DNA of 64,000 nt, taken from Tanytarsus gracilentus. Its lineage: Eukaryota; Arthropoda; Insecta; Diptera; Chironomidae. The DNA lies in the NCBI GenBank assembly GCA_038502055.1, contig JAXRKN010000045.1:11335501-11399500 (forward strand), written 5' to 3'. The position numbers and the translations under genes were made by a program. Under the pieces are notes generated by a model. The model had not been told where the DNA came from and made no database searches. It saw only the letters and a program-made list of their open reading frames with translations. Shown one piece after another: positions 9,801-23,692 of the stretch; the stretch's first letter is position 1, and each line of letters opens with the position of its first letter.

Positions 9801-12800
9801 GTGCTCGTACCACTAAAAATTGCTGAACTACAGTCAGTGCTAGAATTTGTGGATTTATTGAGAAAAAATGTTGCCGGCGCATATAGTGAAAATTATCATA
9901 GACAACTCCTCAAATCTATCCTGTCAATCGCTTGTTATGCCATCGATAAAGACGGTGCCATGTTCAAGAGTCTCAAACAAACTTGCCTTCAAAGCGTGAC
10001 TGAATTTTTCGATCAATACGAGAGCTACAACTGGCAGGACGAAGAGATTGATTTAATTTTTGAAATTTTCATTAATCAACATTTAGAAACATTCTCGAAA
10101 GATGCTTCGCAAAATGTCACGGCAATAATGAAGCTTTTCCTTGAGTGGTCAAAAAATCCCGGCTTTTTCAAATACCTCGAGAGAAGCGACAAAAATGGAA
10201 ATTATCCTCTTAAATCAATCATCGGTTTGCTGAAAAATAAATCAACTACGATGCAAGTCATTGACACCGTCATGGATATTCTGGAAAGGCTGCTCACCCT
10301 AAAATCAACCGATGAAGTCATTACCACCATAAATTATGGCACGGCACTCATTCAGCCATTCATTCTCGATATCTTGATGAAGCTGAAAGATTTTCTCAAC
10401 ATAAAACGAGTAAAATCGCTGAGTGACAAAAATCTTTTTGTCCTCTCACGCGTCACCGAACTCGTTAATGACCAAGAGTCATCGAAAATTCTCCTCGACA
10501 TACTTATTCCGCTCACGCTGCGTAAATCTATCGAAGATAAGCACGATAGTGAAGGAATTATGAAACTTTTACGAACAACTTCAAATTTACTTCGAGCTGT
10601 GAACGAGACGTCGGTGCAGTATCTTCGCGCTTTTGTGCCACTTTTTGAGCACATACAGGAAGTGAATCAAAGAAAATTCCTCGTTAAAATTTTCTCGCAA
10701 GTTACAAACGATGAAAATCTAATAGCAGTTGTGAATGATCTGAATGCCTTTGACCGACGATGGATAGAACAGCCCGACTATGAGAAGCGCTTGAGTGCGT
10801 TTCATCGTATTGAAAAGGAGGCGGATGTGTCGATTGATCTTGCTGTCATTGTGATTTATCACTGTTTTTACTTCCTGAAGCATGAAAAGGATTTGGGAAT
10901 TAGAGATAATTCAAGTCATCATTTAAAATTGATTTGCGGAAATGTTATTGGCAGTTTAAAGGGCGATAAGACACAGATTGATTATTTCATCGACAAAATT
11001 GTGTTGAATTTAATTCAAAAGAGAATTAGTGAAAATGACATGAGTGTTAAATTTGAGGCGATTCAATTTTTGGGCGAGTTGTCGAGGAAACATTATGAAA
11101 TTCATCCAGTGTTGAGAGACCTGCACGCACTTACCGACTCATCGAATCGAGAGCTTGATTTCTTCGACAATATTACGCATCTCCAAAAGTTCCGACACAT
11201 GAAAGCTCTCCGAAAGTTTGTTGAAGTCGCTCAAAATTTAAAATCGCCACCAAATTTAAGAACTCTAAATGACTTCTTACTTCCACTTTCGAGAATTTTC
11301 CTCTGCACGGAAGAGTATCAAAGAAAATCAAAGGTCATTGAGGCTGCTATCGATTACACGGCTTTCATTTGTAAATTTCTTCCATGGAATCAATATGAAG
11401 TTGTCCTAAAGCACTACATAAGAAAGATGAAAGGCGACTCGAAAGCTTATCAGAAACAACTTGTTCGATTAATTCCTGCAATTTTGGACTCGTTTCATTT
11501 TGAATTTAGTGAAATTTCTAAATTGGAGGCTATTGAAATTCCTCAAGAAATACCGGAAGATATTGATGACGAGGAGAGTTTAATTGACGAAGAAGAAGCA
11601 ATTGAAGAGCCTCAACTTAATTACAGTGTTGTTCTGCGAAAAAATGTCGCTCAACGTGTGCTGCGAAGCTTAACGAGAAATTTAATTCCATCGCTTTTTA
11701 AAATCGTCAGTCAACTATCCAACACAACCGCTCACAAGTTAAATAAGGAGGAGAAAAAGTTACAAGAAAAAGCGGATATGATAAGAATTCCAATCGCACT
11801 TCCTCTTATTAAGCTTCTCCAAAAGCTTCCGCCAAAGTTTTTACAGCAATATTTATCGCAAGTCGTTTTAAAAGTTTCATCCTTCCTTAAATCATCGCTC
11901 AAGCAAGTTAGAGCGACGGCAAGACACACATTGAAGGAAATTCTGATAACTTTGGGTGTAAATCATCTCGAAACAGTAATTGGAAATCTCTCAGTCATCC
12001 TCTGCAAGGGATTTCAAGTTCACGTCCTCTCAATTACCATCCACACCCTCATTGATTCATTAAAAAGTCAACTCACAACTGATGTCAGTGACAAAATTCT
12101 ACAGAAAATTCTCGACGTTTGCATGAATGATATTTTTGGAAGAAATAATGAGGAGCAAGAGGTCACCAAAATTGGATATCGAACACCGGAGGCCAAACCC
12201 AGTCGAAAGAGTTTTCTCACGTTGAATATTTTGGCAGCGAATGTGAGTGAAAAATGCATACTAGACCTGCTGATGCCATTCAAGCAAAAACTCCTCGAGA
12301 CAACTTCCAAAAAGAATGTGACAAAAATTCAAGAATGTCTCGTTCAAATCGCTTCAGGCTTCACATCGAACCTAAAAATACCTGTTGATGCACTAATGAT
12401 TTTAATTCACGGCACAATTTCCGAGTCAATTCCAAATTTATTGCCTGCGAGGAAGAAAAAGACGGAAACGAAAGAAATAAAGAGAAATGATTGTTTTATA
12501 CTGCAAGAGGAGCCAAAACGACGTGGAGCATCGACTGCTGCCACTGTGAAATCGAGTAAGCAAACAAACACCTACGTGCTTGTGGAGTTTGGTCTGGAAA
12601 TGCTGCACATCATGATGAAGAGAAAACGTTTTTTGGATGCTGAGCAGTTCTTTGATCCCCTCGTGCCTTTGCTGGTTGACTCGGTGAAAAGTAATTATAT
12701 TCGCGTCAATATGTTCGCAGTTCGATGTCTTTCAATCATGTGGCATCATCAGCTCGAGTTGGAAAATTTAAAGACATACGCTGAGCCTGTCGCAATTGAA

Positions 12801-14682
12801 ATCTTCAATATCCTTCATAGATACGCGACAACTGAAATATCACAAAAGGATAATCACTATTTGCTTGTTAAGAGCTGCTTTAAATGCGTGTTGACACTCC
12901 TCAAACACGTCAATTATTATTCACCGAATGAAAATCAACTTAAAGCTCTTCTTCTCTACATTGAACAAGATTTAATAAGTGCCAACGATAAAGACACGAT
13001 TTCCTTCGTTTTGCTTCGGGCGATTCTTGATCGAAAATTAATTGTTCCTGAAATTGCGGAGATTATGAGAAAAATTGCCGAAATCAGCATCACATCGGAG
13101 ATTGAGGAGAGAAGGAACGCCATTCGACCCATTGTGTTGATTTATTTGATGGAATATCCGCTCGGAAGTAAGATTGATAGCTTACTTAAGTTCTTCATCG
13201 CACAATTAAATTATGAGGAGATTAGTGGAAGAGAGTCTGCAGTTGCAATGCTGTGCTTGATTTTTAAAGGATTTCCTGAGGTAATTTTAATATCAATTAA
13301 AACTTAATTAACTTAATTAATTAATTATTTCAAAACAGACACAACTAGCAAAACAATCGGGTCTCTTTTTCCTTGCCCTTGGAACTCGCCTCGTTAATGA
13401 TGATTCACCGGTTGTTCGTGAAAAAATTGCAGATGCTCTCGAGCTGCTCATTAAACAACTTCCAAATAACTCGCGACAACTGAATTTCGATATCGCTTTG
13501 GCACTCTTAAATGACAAAAAATTGGTTCATCGTGAAATGGCAGCGCAATTAATGATAAGATTCATCAACGCATGCACTTCTGATTATATATCGCCAAAAA
13601 TTCCAAGTTTACTAAAATTGCTGTTAAACTCAATAACTTCAGCTGATGAAGAACCCGGAAAATTTGTACGAGTGAAAAGAGCAAAGTTTGATGAAGTCAA
13701 AAATGACAACTACGACCAAGTGATTGATGCGCGCGATCAGCAAACGATTGAAGACCATCACTTATTTCAAACATTAAATGCCATCTATAAAATCATGGAG
13801 TATCAAGGGGTGATGAAAAATGCTGAAAATCAATCAACAATTAGTGAAATTGGATTTAGAGCTCATCATCTCGTCTCGCACGAACACATGTGGGTGCGAC
13901 TTAAGGCGTTACAAATTATAAATTTGACTATTAAAAATCTTGACGTCGAAAAGATTCAGGAGGTGCTTGAAATTGAGGAAATTACATGCGAAGAAGTTGA
14001 ATTTCTTTATTCAAAGCGTCAATTTCAGTCGATGGCATTCGATATGGTTGTGCAGCTAAAACCGAACGTTGAAGAAGAATTGCTTAATGCAATTATCGAA
14101 AACTTGTTGGAGATTGCAAAAATTTTAAAAAATATTCCAATAACGGGTGCAGTTAACGATAAGAAGGATTTCAATTTGCTTTGGCTCATACGACGACTAC
14201 GCTACGCAGTGCATGCTGAAATTGCTACTGCACCATCGTCAATCACACTTCGTAAATCAATTTTCAACTTTTTCAATAGTCTTCTCGATATCATTGATAG
14301 ACGCTTAATAATGAAGTTATCGAGTTCCATGTTGACACCGATGTTACGTGAGATGGTTGAGGGCGAACATGTCATCGAGGAGTTGAAGCAAGTAGCAATG
14401 CAAGTTGGCAATAGAATCAAGACGATAATTGGACTGCAAGAGTACGATAAGATACGACTCGAGTTGCAGTCTAAAATGCTTAGGAAGCGTGTCGATCGAC
14501 GCAAGTCATTGGCACAGGAGAAAATTAACAATCCGACAAAGGCGGCGACGAGGAACATCATGAAACAATTAAAGAAATCAGACAACAAGAAGAGAAAGAG
14601 ACGAGAACTTCTAGATGGAATTATTTTGCCACGCAAGAAAATAAGAATGTTTGAGAACAAAATGAACGATACTTACGAGTAA
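6807..14682 (+). CDS. Utp20: UTP20 (DRIM family), small-subunit processome HEAT-repeat protein
   Basis: Five exons: 6807-6842, 6903-7192, 7251-7734, 7791-13280 and 13339-14682. All introns are 57-60 bases with GT-AG ends, and the frame is kept throughout, giving about 2547 residues, close to the family's usual 2500-2800. The N-terminus (RRKHKTENVFKFKNFSERI, then WHVLNLTQEFG) and the LARDLREEFYAHF segment match the UTP20 pattern. The whole protein is alpha-helical HEAT/ARM-like repeat, with an acidic stretch (about residues 1510-1540, EEIP-EDIDDEESLIDEEEA) and a strongly basic C-terminal tail (MLRKRVDRRKSLAQ, NKKRKRRE) suited to RNA binding and nucleolar retention. Known role: part of the U3 snoRNP/90S pre-ribosome, needed for 18S rRNA processing. 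Exon 4 alone carries 5,490 coding bases. Confidence 0.95.
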
Positions 14683-15330
14683 CTATGGAATTTCTCGATT
14701 AACAAAAAAGTAAACTTAGATTGATGATAAAATTTGCAACAACGCCAATGAGTCGAAATTAATGTTTTCAAACATAAACAAAATCAGAATATTTTGCTCG
14801 AGAAAGAAATAAAAATGTTTACACTATGAAATTTGATCGATTTGAAAGATAAATTTATCTTTTTTTATTTCAGAAAAATACGTCTATCACACAACAGAAA
14901 TACACAGTCGATTATATTGTTTATAATTTTTTATATATGTACAAAAAGGGTTTTGTGGATGGATGGATAACTTGCGGCTGTCGTTTTTTTTGTAAAACTG
15001 ACTAGAGTACAATGTGGGTGGTTGAAAGAAAATTGATTGCGAAAAAAATATTTAAAATCCAGTAAAATTAAAATTCCAAAATAAAACGTCTTTTCAAATA
15101 TATTTGAATAACAGCCTAAAAACCATCTTTGCAATCCACAAATTTAAGTCTTCACTAAGAGTATTTAACTTAAAATCTAAAATATTTACGATGAAATGCG
15201 AGGATTTTAATGAAAGTTAACAACATTTATGTAAAATAATTTTTTGTGCATTAGTTTTCAATATTTCGAAAATTTAGTTAGTCCATCATCACAGTTCATA
15301 CGTCTCTAAAGTCTACGCTCATTTTCCTCA
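14683..15330. other. Convergent 3' intergenic region
   Basis: It holds the 3' UTRs of UTP20 (an AATAAA lies near 14806) and of the leftward small membrane-protein gene. The sequence is AT-rich and I see no separate gene. Confidence 0.6.
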
Positions 15331-16322
15331 TTACTCTACCGGCTCGTTTGAAGTTATCATAAACCATGGAAGGAGAATTGTTACAGCAAAAGCGCAGGCA
15401 ATCGTCGAAATTACTACAATTGGATTGGCCTGCCTTCTCTCACCAAAAATATGACTGTACTCGCCGCGGGAAACAAATCCTTCTTCTTCTGGATCACGCT
15501 CGAATTCCAACACCTCAACATCATGCTTAAATTTTACTCTGGAATTCGACGAGTCGCGACGTTGCCAAAACAAATGTCCGTAGAGCTCGCTCTTTTCCAA
15601 ACACCAATCGTCATCGGCACCAGTCGGCACTGCGAAATGAAAGAAAAAATTATTTGAGGATTGAAAAATGTGTGTGGGGTTCACTATCACCTCGTGAATC
15701 ATCCACGTGTGAGAAAATCAGATATTTTTATCAAAAAATATCATGCTCTTAAAAAATTTAATTTTTTAGAATTTAAAATTCCCGGAAATAAAAAATTAAA
15801 ATCCAGGAATCAAACAACTTAAAAATCCAGGAAATTTTCAAAAATGTTAAATATACTCATAGACTTTAGTGATAAATAATTTTTTGATTGTAGTGTGGGG
15901 CTCGACCGCGTTTGATGGCATGCCAAAAATAATGTTCACGCACACCAGCACACATTTTACAATCGGACAGTCATGTAGGCAAATTTTGAGAGATTTGTAT
16001 GGAAAAACAAAACGCGCAATTTTTCTTTTGCTCTGGTTTTTTCATGAAGGGTAAAAATATCGACGAGAGGAAAAAATAAATTTTATTTATACTTTCGCGT
16101 TAAAGATATTTTCGCATGGCAGTCTGGCATTAATGAAAAGAGAAAAGTCCTCTTATCAAATGAGAGAAAAATAAATTTTCACTTGCAAGGAAATTGAAAG
16201 AAAAACAAACATTTTGGCGTGTACACGATTTTTTATGCTAAATTGTGACTGACAGAGCACACATCAACAAGTTGAATGGTGATGATAGGTAAATACTTAC
16301 AAATTGATTCTACGACTGTCAT
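15331..16322 (-). CDS. Small C-terminally anchored protein with RVxF motif, unknown function
   Basis: Two coding exons: 16322-16301 (ATG and six more codons plus one base) and 15629-15331, joined across a 671-base GT-AG intron into 106 residues. A further acceptor (CAG at about 16360) just upstream suggests a 5' untranslated exon farther away. The protein starts MTVVESILPTGADDDWCLEK. In the middle it has SRVKF followed by VEVLEFERDPEEE, which fits the RVxF protein-phosphatase-1 docking consensus beside an acidic segment. It ends with one hydrophobic helix (NPIVVISTIACAFAVTILLP) and a short acidic tail, typical of a tail-anchored membrane protein with its N-terminus in the cytosol. I do not recognise the family. 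Codon use and splice fit make it a real gene; the PP1 link is only motif-based. Confidence 0.7.
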
Positions 16323-16359
16323 TTTTCTTTCACTTAATCCCACGAGGTGAAAGTGATCT

Positions 16360-19300
16360 GAAAAAAGAAGAAAAAGTTGAAAATTATTTTTGTCACTGAA
16401 AGCTCATTTATCGATGATTAATTCTTAAAAGCTTTTATTTCTATTAAAAGTAGATCTTTCACTAACTTTTCATCCACTCAAAATGTGTGAACGAATTTTA
16501 TAAGAATTTGAATAAATTTTGCCGGCCAGTTGCGTTGTCCATAAATTTTCCATTCTCTTCACGTATTAAAAGATAAAATGAAGCAATAAAGATTTTTCCT
16601 TTTTATCAGACAGCTGTCCACTCAAAAATATTCAATATCAAAAAAGTTTGTGACCATCAACATCGTCAATGGGGTTCATAAATTTTTCTATTTTTTAACG
16701 ATGATGTTGTTGTGATATTTTCGCAATATGTTTGAATTTTTATTAACATCGCACACGAAATTTTCATAATAAATTCAAATAATGAATAAAATACGATTTA
16801 TTATCGAAAACAAATGATTTCACAACTTGCAAGAAAATTGATGGATCAAAATTACTTTTCCTTCATCAATCGAGCACCTGAAGTGAATGTTTCAACACAG
16901 AAATGTAAAAAAAAGAGCTCATTGAAAGTTTATTGGAGTTCATTGACAAAGTCGTAAAACTTTTTTTTCTCTCCTCAAAGTTTTTCATTTTATTGCAAAA
17001 GTGTTTTCAATTCTTACGGTTCATGTACTCAAAGGGTTAACAATGAAAAGGGAGAAAATTCGAGTATGATAGCAATAATCGTTGAGAGAGAACTTTTTTG
17101 ATAAAAAATTATCGAGCTTTGTCATTGAAGGTTGACAAAAGAAAAAAAGCTTAGCCTTGAGGAAATTGATGAGTAAAAAGATACAAAATGAAATTGAATT
17201 TTTTTTGACAAAAATAATCCAGGAATTTTCAAAAGTTTTTTTAATTTAAGAAATAAATGAAATCATTTAATTTTAATGATTTTTCCGACACTTACGACAA
17301 CCTTAAGCCATTGCAATTACCCTCAAAAGACACCATTTAAAATATACAAAAAATTATTTCACTCGTTTTTTATAAAAGGGTCGCACATGTCGCTCCCTAT
17401 AAATTACTGCGAAGATTTTTTTTCTTAATTTTCTTTTCTCTTTTAACTTTCTCCATTATTCAACGATTAAAATTTTCTCGACTCATGCAAAGTCTTCGCG
17501 GCACGTGTTAATGGTAATATTTTAGATTAGTTTGAGAATTATGTCCTCAGCTGACATGTTAGACATTTATTTGAGCCACTTTCAGGGAGACTGTATGAGT
17601 GGTGTATGAAAATTTATTTACGACGTGAGAATTTAGATCACAAAACGACCTTCCAAGCTACGCATTTACCGCAATCATATAACCAAAATAAAAATAAAAG
17701 AGAAAGTGAATTTTGATGATGATTCTCAATAAATTAGAGGTTTTTAATTTTTTAAGGAGCCATAAAAAAATATTTATTTATAAAACAACTCGATTTATGT
17801 TGATGAACTTTAAAAAGATTTTTGCTAATTTTACAAAAATTAATTAATTTTTTAAGAAATTTATTATGTTGTAAAAAACTAAAAATTTAATCAGAAGAAA
17901 ACATGAAAATTTTCTTATTAATTTTTTGAAAGCGTGCAAATTTTTATGTCTTCTTAAAATCGTTTTTAATTTACAATCTTGGAAGGATTTTTCGGTTTAT
18001 TTGAAGTAATAAAGTTGCTAGAATTCGCATAACCACTTCTTAAATATTTGAAAAATTTCCTTCTAATTAAATTTAAATTATAAACATGGTTAAAGTAGCT
18101 CGCCATGAGTCAGCAGACTCTTTCTTCCAGATATTTCTTGTTTATATTCTTAAAACCACGATGATTTTTTATAAATTAAGTAAACTCTAGAGACTTGCTT
18201 GAGTTATAATTGTAAAACGCTGACATCAGCAATCAAAAACGAATTAATAAATTTTTTTATTACCTTTTATCTGTTGTTAAGTAAATAAATCTTTGCCACA
18301 CGTAAGCACTTCTTTTTTTTACTTTTTCAATTGAGTTAATAATTTGTTTACAATAGAAGGCTCCAGAGGAACTAAAGTTCTGCTCACTATTTTTCCTCAC
18401 TTGGCTTAGATTCTCTCGGATTTAAATTTAAGTCCTTTCGTAAGATTTTTCTCACAAAAATAACTCAATGCTCTTTAGGTCATTGAACAAAATATTTTTA
18501 TTTTTTTTATGGAGCAAAGTTTTGCTCTCAAGACACGTCTTTTCAATTTCGCTATAAAATTTCAACTGCGGAGCATTTTTACTCGACGAAAAAAGTTCAT
18601 GCTTTTGTGAGTACGAGCACGAAAATGAAAATCTGCGAGCATTTTTCGCTCTCTCGGAAATTTTTACGAAGCACTCACGCACTTCGATCTTCCACTTACT
18701 TATGAATCTTTAAATCGCTGTCAAATTGATGATTTAATTGAGATGCTTCGAAAAAATTATGATAAATTATCGCACTCGACAGGTGTAAAAAATATTTCTT
18801 TACTTTGTCTATTATAAAAAAAATTAACCGCTGCCGATTTCAAGTGTAATTGATGAGACATTTAAAAAAAATTATATTGTGCAATAAATTTTTTTGTAAT
18901 TTTACACAAAAACAATGTCAATGATCATGGGCAGGAAATTGAAAATATTTTCGGCTTGTTCAATCACGTAGATCGTCACATGGCCGAGAGAAAAAGAGGA
19001 GAAAAAATAATAATATCTAGGCGGTGCTGACGATCATAAACATTTTTCTTCTTTTTTCATACACTCGTAAAAGTTTCCTCATAATGATGCAATTTTCAAT
19101 TAAAATGCGGTGCTAAATAATTTGTGACGTGATAAAATTTTCAAATGAACTTTAAATATTTTTTCGTTCTTTCACTTTTTAAGTTTTTTGGGTTAGAATA
19201 ATTTTTTATCAATTAATTCTTAAACCCTTCGATTAATTAAAATTGAGTAATTACATTGTGTAATCACAACATAAATCACATGTCATTAACATTTTCAAGA

Positions 19301-20310
19301 CCCTCCAGCCCATAATGAACTTTCCCTTTATTAATTCAAATCTTTTTTTAGTCGTCAACTCACCAAAAATAAGCTTCGGATTAAAATATCCGATGAAAGC
19401 CAAATCTTCATTTTTTTATGATGTGATTTTTGTTGAAAAGCGTTTTATTGTTTGATTATTTGATGATCTTTCAATAATCGAGCAATTAATTTTTTTGTTA
19501 ATTATTATTCACTTTTAAGCTGTTAAAAATGAGATAGCAAAAACAAATCTTTAGACACTTTAAGAAGGTCAAGTTCACGTAAGAATTTTCGATTTGTCCA
19601 TTTGAAAACGTGCTGACAGAATATTTCAATATTTTTTAAGTTCAACAGCAAAATAATTAATTGCTTATTAATGTGAGCAGCGTGCATTTTGTGAAATGTG
19701 TTAACATAAGTTTAGATTTTAATCTCATTATTTTTGGCAGTGCAATTTTAATTTTTTCTTCTTCGTTTCTATATGAGCATGGCCATGGTCAATGCAATGA
19801 TACAATTTTAAAGCAAAAAGGATGTTAATTATTTTTTTTGTGTTTAAAGAATAAATTAATTTTTTCACTTTTTTAACAAATATTTTTTTAAAAATAAATC
19901 TCTAAATTTCAAGATTTTTCTTCATCTTTTAAATAAAATTCTTTTTAAATAAAAGTTTTGCCTTTCACCTTTTAAACCATAAAAATAAGCAAATTATTAA
20001 ATTTTAATGTTACCAAATTGATATTTTGCAAAATAAGAAGAAAGAAAATATTTTAAGGTGTTCGTGATGAAATGAACAAAATCTTAAAGCTTCTCGCTGA
20101 AAAATTCTTCTTATTTCCTCGCAAGTCAGCATGAAAGCTCACACGCAAAAATTTACTCTCGAAAAGTAATCATTGAAATTTTACGCAATATTTCTTGCAT
20201 TTTGTCTCTTTAGTTTTTTGTTTTCATACACAAAAGCGAGAGAGTTGAGAGAGAAACAAATTTGAATTGGACAAACTTCCATATTTTGAACGTCGAACGA
20301 GCAGTGAATC
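16360..20310. other. Long gene-poor intergenic region
   Basis: About 4 kb of AT-rich DNA with dense poly-A/T tracts. No open reading frame here looks conserved. It may contain the distal promoter and first untranslated exon of the leftward small membrane-protein gene, and upstream control sequence for the GMC gene. I see no tRNA, repeat array or mobile element. Confidence 0.55.
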
Positions 20311-20318
20311 TATAAAAG
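20311..20318 (+). promoter_or_regulatory. TATA box of the GMC oxidoreductase gene
   Basis: TATAAAAG stands 149 bases before the GMC start codon in a locally GC-richer stretch. Transcription would begin near 20340. A strong TATA box suits a regulated, tissue-specific secreted enzyme. Confidence 0.55.
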
Positions 20319-20459
20319 CTGTTGCGAGCTCAAAGACTCGGCGAGTCTGTTTTAATGTATCAAGTCGATTATACAATTTCTTTCTCGTGTCTGTGATGCA
20401 TTTAAAGTTTAAAAAATATTTATTTAAAACTTAAAAATTTCAAGCCAGTGTGTCATAAA

Positions 20460-23410
20460 ATGATGGTCATAAAATTATCTAAATTTTTTCTAATTTTTAT
20501 CTTAAACAATTGTGTGATTGATGCATTTTTAAATGTGGAAAGATTGGCTCCAATTTTTGAGAATTTTGTGAAGAAAAAAGCAGATTTCATTGTTGAAAGT
20601 AAGTGAAGTGCAGAAAAATAAAATTTCAAGGACGATGATGATGCACAGTGCATCTGTGATTGAAGACTTAAATAATTTTATAAAAATGTGAAATTGAAAT
20701 TTTTAACTTTTTAAGCTTCTTAATTTTTTTTAATTTTTAAAAAACCTAAAAAATATTTTTTTTAACTTTCAAAAAATTTCAATTTTTTTTGAATTTTGAG
20801 AATTTTTCTTTCCCTAGAAATTTCATCCTTGACCGATATTAAATTTCCATCCACATTTGCCATTTGTTGAATGCCTTATTAGTATACTGGCATTCCTTTA
20901 AAGGTCGATTTTTGAAATTGTTCCTGATTTAAAAAATAATTAAGCTTAAACATGACTACACTAATTACTCTCAAAATGTTTAAAAAATCAAAAACGTGTG
21001 TCAAGATTTCAAAAATGCTCTCGCGTGGTCTTGTTGCAAATGATCAGCAGATTAATTTTATGATAAATTAGAGATGAACGTAATATTCGTGTGTAAATAA
21101 TTGAATGTAATTACTTAATGGTAAAAATTATTTTTGTCTTAACTTTTAAGGAAGATATTACCTCACCGAGTACGATTTCATTATTGTTGGATCAGGTAAA
21201 AGTTTTTTTTTATAATTTCGAGGAAATTTAAATTAATTTTTTTTACGTCACAAGGTCCCGCAGGCTGTGTTTTAGCAAATCGTTTGACAGAAAATAAGAA
21301 ATGGAATGTTTTGCTGATTGAGGCGGGAACACTAGAGACATTCATCGAGCAAGTACCATTATTTGCGCCTTATGAATTTTTAACAAGGTACAATTGGGGC
21401 TACCTTGCGGAGAAACAACCATACTCATGTTTAGGTGAGGAATTTGTTTACGGCAGTTAATTAGTATTTTTTGCACGTTAAAGTAGTCAAGAAAAAAGAA
21501 CTAATAAAAGTTTAGCGGATGATGATGGATTTAACAATAATCAATCATTTGTGTTTCAACAATTGCTGTTTAATTTTTGACGTGTACTTATTTAGTTATT
21601 TTAAATCCACATAAAATGACTGAAAAAATCCGTTAAAATTTTTAATTTTTTTTAAATTCTTTTGAATTTATAAAATTTATTTCAAATATTTAAAATTTTC
21701 AAGGTTCAAAAAATGGTCAATGTGGATTTCCGCGAGGAAAAGCTCTCGGCGGCACTTCAGTCATCAATGGAATGCTCTATACACGTGGTTCTAAGGAAGA
21801 CTTTGATCATTGGGTGAGCCAAGGCAATTACGGTTGGGATTATGATGAATTTGTGTTGCCGGCATTTAAAAGATCCGAACGTGCACGAATGAAATTTTAT
21901 CACAAACCAGAATTCCACAATACGAGCGGACTTTTATCGGTCGTTCACAATATTTATCAAACACCAGTAGCGCAAGCGTTTATTGAGGCAAACAAGGCGA
22001 TGGGACTCGACGAGATTGATTATAATGCGGACGAGAATGTCGGTGTCGCTCATCTGCAAGCGAACACAATCAACGGCCGGCGACAATCGGCATATAAAGC
22101 ATTCATTCAGCCTTTTTTGAAACGTAAGAATTTGCACATTATGCTAAACACGAGAGTCACGCGAGTGTTGATTGATCGAATCACGCGTCAAGCGTACGGC
22201 GTTGAACTATTACGCAAGAAAAAGAGGCAAAAAATTGTTGCCAGGAGAGAAGTGATTTTATCAGCTGGTAGCTTCCACTCGCCGCAGCTTCTGATGCTTT
22301 CAGGGATTGGTCCGAAAGAGGATTTGGAGAGAATTGGCGTGCCGTTGCTTCAAGACCTCCCAGTTGGTAAATTAATGTACGATCACATATCTTTTCCTGG
22401 ACTTCTCTTCCTCACAAATATCACAAATCCAAATGCACCGCTTTTAGACATTCGAAATATGATAAAACTTTTTGGTGGATACTTTCAAGGAATGGGTTTT
22501 GGAACGACACCGAACGGCGTTGAAGCTTTGTCATTTATCAAAACCTCAACATCAAACACAGTGCATCCGAGACTGCCTGACGTTGAGCTTATTTTGCTCT
22601 CACTTGTTCCACACACGGACAATGGACATGCGGTGCGTGAAAGTGAGAGAATGGAGCAGTGGCTCTATGACGCCGTGTATAAGCCACTCGAGAATGACCC
22701 AAATTTATCATTTCTAATCGTTCTCTCGCTTCTACATCCTAAGTCTGTCGGATATTTAGAACTCAAAGATCGAAATATTTTTAGTGCACCAAGATTTTAC
22801 TCAAACTTCTATAAAGAGCCAATCGACGTTGAAATTATGTTGGAAGCTGTTAGATTTGTCTTGCAAATGATCGAAACTGAACCTTTTCGAAAAATCGGAG
22901 TAAGAATTCATGACATTCCCGTGCCAACATGTGCGCATCATGGCTTTAATAGCGACGATTATTGGCGATGCGCAATTCGGTAAGATTAACATAAAAAATT
23001 TTAAATCTTTATTATATTGAGGAATTTTGCAGGACATGGTGTGTGTCACTTCATCATCAAGTGGCTACAGTAAAAATGGGTCCGAGTGAAGATCCCACAG
23101 CAATAGTTAATCCCGAATTGAAAGTTTATGGCGTCAAGAGACTTAGAGTTATTGACACAAGCATCATACCGGCGAGTACAACAAGTCATACGAATGCAGG
23201 TACTTAAAAATTTGAAGTTTTTTACTTACCTTTGTTAATATTTAAAAATTTGTAAATTATCAAATCAAAAACTCACATGTTACCTCATTAATAATGATTA
23301 AACGATTTTATTTCTTTATAGCGAGCTTTATGATCGGAGAAAGAGGGTCCGAATTAATCAAATCTGACTGGCAGAGACCTTCATGGTATGAAGAGTATAG
23401 CAGCAAGTGA
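20460..23410 (+). CDS. Secreted GMC-family FAD oxidoreductase (glucose dehydrogenase-like)
   Basis: Six exons: 20460-20598, 21151-21195, 21255-21434, 21704-22979, 23033-23199 and 23322-23410, all GT-AG and frame-consistent, encoding 631 residues. The N-terminus (MMVIKLSKFFLIFILNN) is a signal peptide. The FAD-binding Rossmann motif is VGSGPAGCVLANRL, with the GxGxxG glycines at residues 60, 62 and 65, followed by LLIEAG. GMC signature 1 is FPRGKALGGTSVING, and signature 2 is GSFHSPQLLMLSGIGP. Catalytic-region histidines are in SLHHQVATVKMG (residues 554-555) and TSHTNA (His599). Insect GMC proteins include glucose dehydrogenase, ecdysone oxidase and cuticle or defence enzymes; substrate cannot be read from sequence. 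The typical YHPVGTCKMG block is altered to HHQVATVKMG, so this is a diverged member. No GMC neighbour is present in the window. Confidence 0.93.
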
Positions 23411-23692
23411 TTCAAATTAAAATGAAATATGAGATTAGTTAATTTAAGTTTAAATAAACAATAAATTTATTTTTATGAAACATTTTTGATGTTGAAAATT
23501 TCTTCGCGTTTGATTGATTGCTACATGATAATTGCAATGTGTACATGACATAATAGATATAGAAAATGATTTATTTTATGATATAGTGAAAGAGATTAAG
23601 TGGAAGCTTTCTCCACATGATTTTAAGTGTCATTATTAGGGTTAAGTTACGCTTGATTTAGAAATATTTAATGGTGCAATTTCAATTATTTA

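Noticed and set aside
18452..18682. 76-codon open frame (-) in the gene-poor region
   Set aside because: No family resemblance, composition like the background, no convincing splice context.
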